A stretch of 13,771 nucleotides of DNA from Gammaproteobacteria bacterium (GTDB lineage: Bacteria; Pseudomonadota; Gammaproteobacteria; UBA9214), in assembly GCA_030635865.1 (NCBI GenBank), contig DAOVYA010000016.1, forward strand, positions 1 to 13,771, in the 5' to 3' direction. A program made the position numbers and the translations under genes. Below are positions 12,587 to 13,771 of this stretch, in pieces; within the stretch, counting starts at the first letter, position 1; each line of letters begins with the position of its first letter. The notes under the pieces were generated by a model, which worked only from the letters and a program-made list of their open reading frames with translations, made no database searches and was not told the DNA's origin.

Positions 12587-13447
12587 TCAGGCAGCAAGGA
12601 TTTTGTCATCAATTGGTAAGGACATATCACGTGACCATTCATTCCATGAGCCATAGTAGTTGCGGATTTTCTTAAAGCCAGCCATCTTCATAGCGACGTA
12701 GGTATTTGCAGCGCGTGCACCTTTGAAGCAATAGATAACAATGTCATCTTCAAGATGTAAGCCAAGTTCTGCACATATCTCTCGAATGGCCTCTGGTGAT
12801 TTAAAATGTGAGATATAGCCACTATCATCTGTTTCCATGAAGTCATACCATTCTATCCATCGTGCACCGGGGATTCGACCTTTACGTGGTGCAAAATCGA
12901 CACCGTAGGGTGATGAGCTTTCGCCGATCCATTCAACCTTGTCACGGTTGTCCAATAATTTGATGTCTGGATTGCCAAGCGCCTCTGCCATCAAATCCTT
13001 GGTAACCATAATAGAACCATTAATGTTTGGTGTGAATATTGTTGGTACTGGCGTAACAACTTCATCATTAGTCGGCAGACCGTCTCGCTTCCAGTCAACA
13101 AGCCCGCCATCAAGAATACCTGCGTTTTCATGGCCCATATAGGTTAACTGAAAGTAGCCGCGACATGATCCTCCATAACGGGTATTCAAATTGTCTTCAT
13201 AGAGGATGGCAATACTATCCTTTGCAATGCCTGCTTCTGAGAACAATTTCTTGAACTTGGTAGTCATTTCGCGCAAACCATCCTTTGTTGTCATAGACAA
13301 CTCATAAAACATATCTGGAATGTTAACTGCGCCAGGAATATGGTCTTCGGCATATTCTTCGGCATCGCGTACATCGATAATTACAGCTTTGCCTTCGCTA
13401 GCCAGTTTTTGCGCTTCTCTTGGTGAGTACAATATTTTATTTGGCAT
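12587..13447 (-). CDS. Tandem-domain rhodanese (thiosulfate sulfurtransferase-like)
   Basis: The 286-residue enzyme, the usual size for two-domain sulfurtransferases, carries two rhodanese domains. The N-terminal domain (about 5-125: VIIDVRDAEEYAEDHIPGAVNIP) lacks cysteine in its active-site loop (LYEDNLNTR) and is a structural, inactive copy. The C-terminal domain (about 145-283: LLDNRDKVEW, RIPGARWIEWYDF) has the catalytic loop CFKGAR with Cys240, which would carry a persulfide and transfer sulfane sulfur to cyanide or thiols. Lys242 and Arg245 in the loop favour an anionic donor such as thiosulfate over mercaptopyruvate. No export signal is visible, so it is probably cytoplasmic. ATG 13447 has GAGGG 7 bases upstream. 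It follows the isochorismatase-family gene by 37 bases, apparently in one operon. Confidence 0.93.
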   Translation of the reverse strand: MPNKILYSPREAQKLASEGKAVIIDVRDAEEYAEDHIPGAVNIPDMFYELSMTTKDGLREMTTKFKKLFSEAGIAKDSIAILYEDNLNTRYGGSCRGYFQLTYMGHENAGILDGGLVDWKRDGLPTNDEVVTPVPTIFTPNINGSIMVTKDLMAEALGNPDIKLLDNRDKVEWIGESSSPYGVDFAPRKGRIPGARWIEWYDFMETDDSGYISHFKSPEAIREICAELGLHLEDDIVIYCFKGARAANTYVAMKMAGFKKIRNYYGSWNEWSRDMSLPIDDKILAA

Positions 13448-13484
13448 GATTTCGCCCTCTGTTCAATGGTAAATATTTCTGGAT

Positions 13485-13771
13485 TTACTTAAATTCTGTC
13501 TTATTGCTAATTGCCTTAACAGCGTCTTTGGTGGAAACAACGGCACTCGCTATATATCTGAAGTTCACCAAAGCTGCCTCATAACCGTCGCCTTCCGGTA
13601 CCTGGGCACCTGCGGTGGCATCTTTGACAATAACTACTTCAAAACCCTGTTCCTGTAATTCACGCAGATGCGATTCGACACACAGGTTGGCAGACATGCC
13701 AGCCAAAATTACCTTGTCGATGCCGCGTTTACGCAATTGCAAGACCAGGTCATTGGTTTCTGGGCCATATA
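13485..13771 (-). CDS. Isochorismatase-family cysteine hydrolase, 5' end outside window
   Basis: The C-terminal 95 residues of a protein that enters from the right edge are visible; the family is usually 180-220 residues. The open frame continues to base 13771, where YGPETNDLVLQLRKRGIDKVILAGMSANLCVESHLREL is readable. Cys in GMSANLCVESHLREL is the catalytic nucleophile of the isochorismatase-like hydrolases (nicotinamidase, N-carbamoylsarcosine amidase and related enzymes), and KDATAG is another family motif. The N-terminal Asp and the Lys of the triad lie outside the window, so the substrate cannot be proposed. It precedes the rhodanese gene by 37 bases and probably shares its transcript. 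Confidence 0.85.
   Translation of the reverse strand, partial: YGPETNDLVLQLRKRGIDKVILAGMSANLCVESHLRELQEQGFEVVIVKDATAGAQVPEGDGYEAALVNFRYIASAVVSTKDAVKAISNKTEFK

Overview
The window looks like a stretch of a gammaproteobacterial chromosome. The best evidence is the proline--tRNA ligase, which is of the long bacterial type with an inserted editing domain and is closely E. coli-like. Supporting evidence is an adjacent ilvB-ilvN pair, DUF4124 proteins, and a VPLPA/PEP-CTERM-type surface protein as found in environmental, often sulfur- or redox-active, members of the class. No species can be named from the sequence alone. The left half (about 1-5,820) is housekeeping DNA. The right half (about 6,300-13,771) is an accessory collection of small redox and stress genes with their own regulators.

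Layout. 1-2,052 (minus strand): ilvB and the 5' part of ilvN (branched-chain amino acid synthesis), preceded by a candidate promoter and a compact intrinsic terminator that looks like an attenuator. 2,303-5,815 (plus strand): a tightly spaced run of a DUF4124 secreted protein, a MIF-like tautomerase, a small membrane-anchored DUF4124 protein, proS, and a family 1 lytic transglycosylase. 5,816-6,294: a gene-free, repeat-like stretch containing a REP-like palindrome and other short repeats. 6,295-6,885: a VPIPA-CTERM exported protein followed by a strong UUCG terminator. 7,096-9,246: two OsmC-family paralogues on the minus strand, the first facing a divergent HxlR-type regulator with an extra C-terminal domain, the second facing a divergent GlxA-type AraC regulator (9,407-10,441). 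10,615-12,155: a TetR regulator divergent from a single-domain flavodiiron-like metallo-beta-lactamase (ODP) protein. They share a compact control region with overlapping -35 boxes, a 24-bp operator-like palindrome and a 34-bp inverted repeat that duplicates part of tetR. 12,156-12,586: gene-free, with a terminator, a dispersed short repeat and a large palindrome. 12,587-13,771 (minus strand): a tandem-domain rhodanese preceded by an isochorismatase-family hydrolase that runs off the window.

How the genes may work together. The right half repeats one design three times: an enzyme gene and a regulator gene of a different family placed back to back (OsmC/HxlR, OsmC/GlxA-AraC, ODP-MBL/TetR). OsmC proteins act on peroxides or other reactive thiol-modifying compounds, flavodiiron-like MBL proteins bind a di-iron centre that handles O2, NO or peroxide, and rhodaneses move sulfane sulfur. 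A coherent but unproven reading is a locally assembled oxidative, nitrosative or reactive-sulfur stress island. Both OsmC paralogues keep the first catalytic cysteine but have Ser where the second is normally found, so they may not be ordinary peroxidases. No tRNA, rRNA, CRISPR array, insertion sequence or phage gene was seen.
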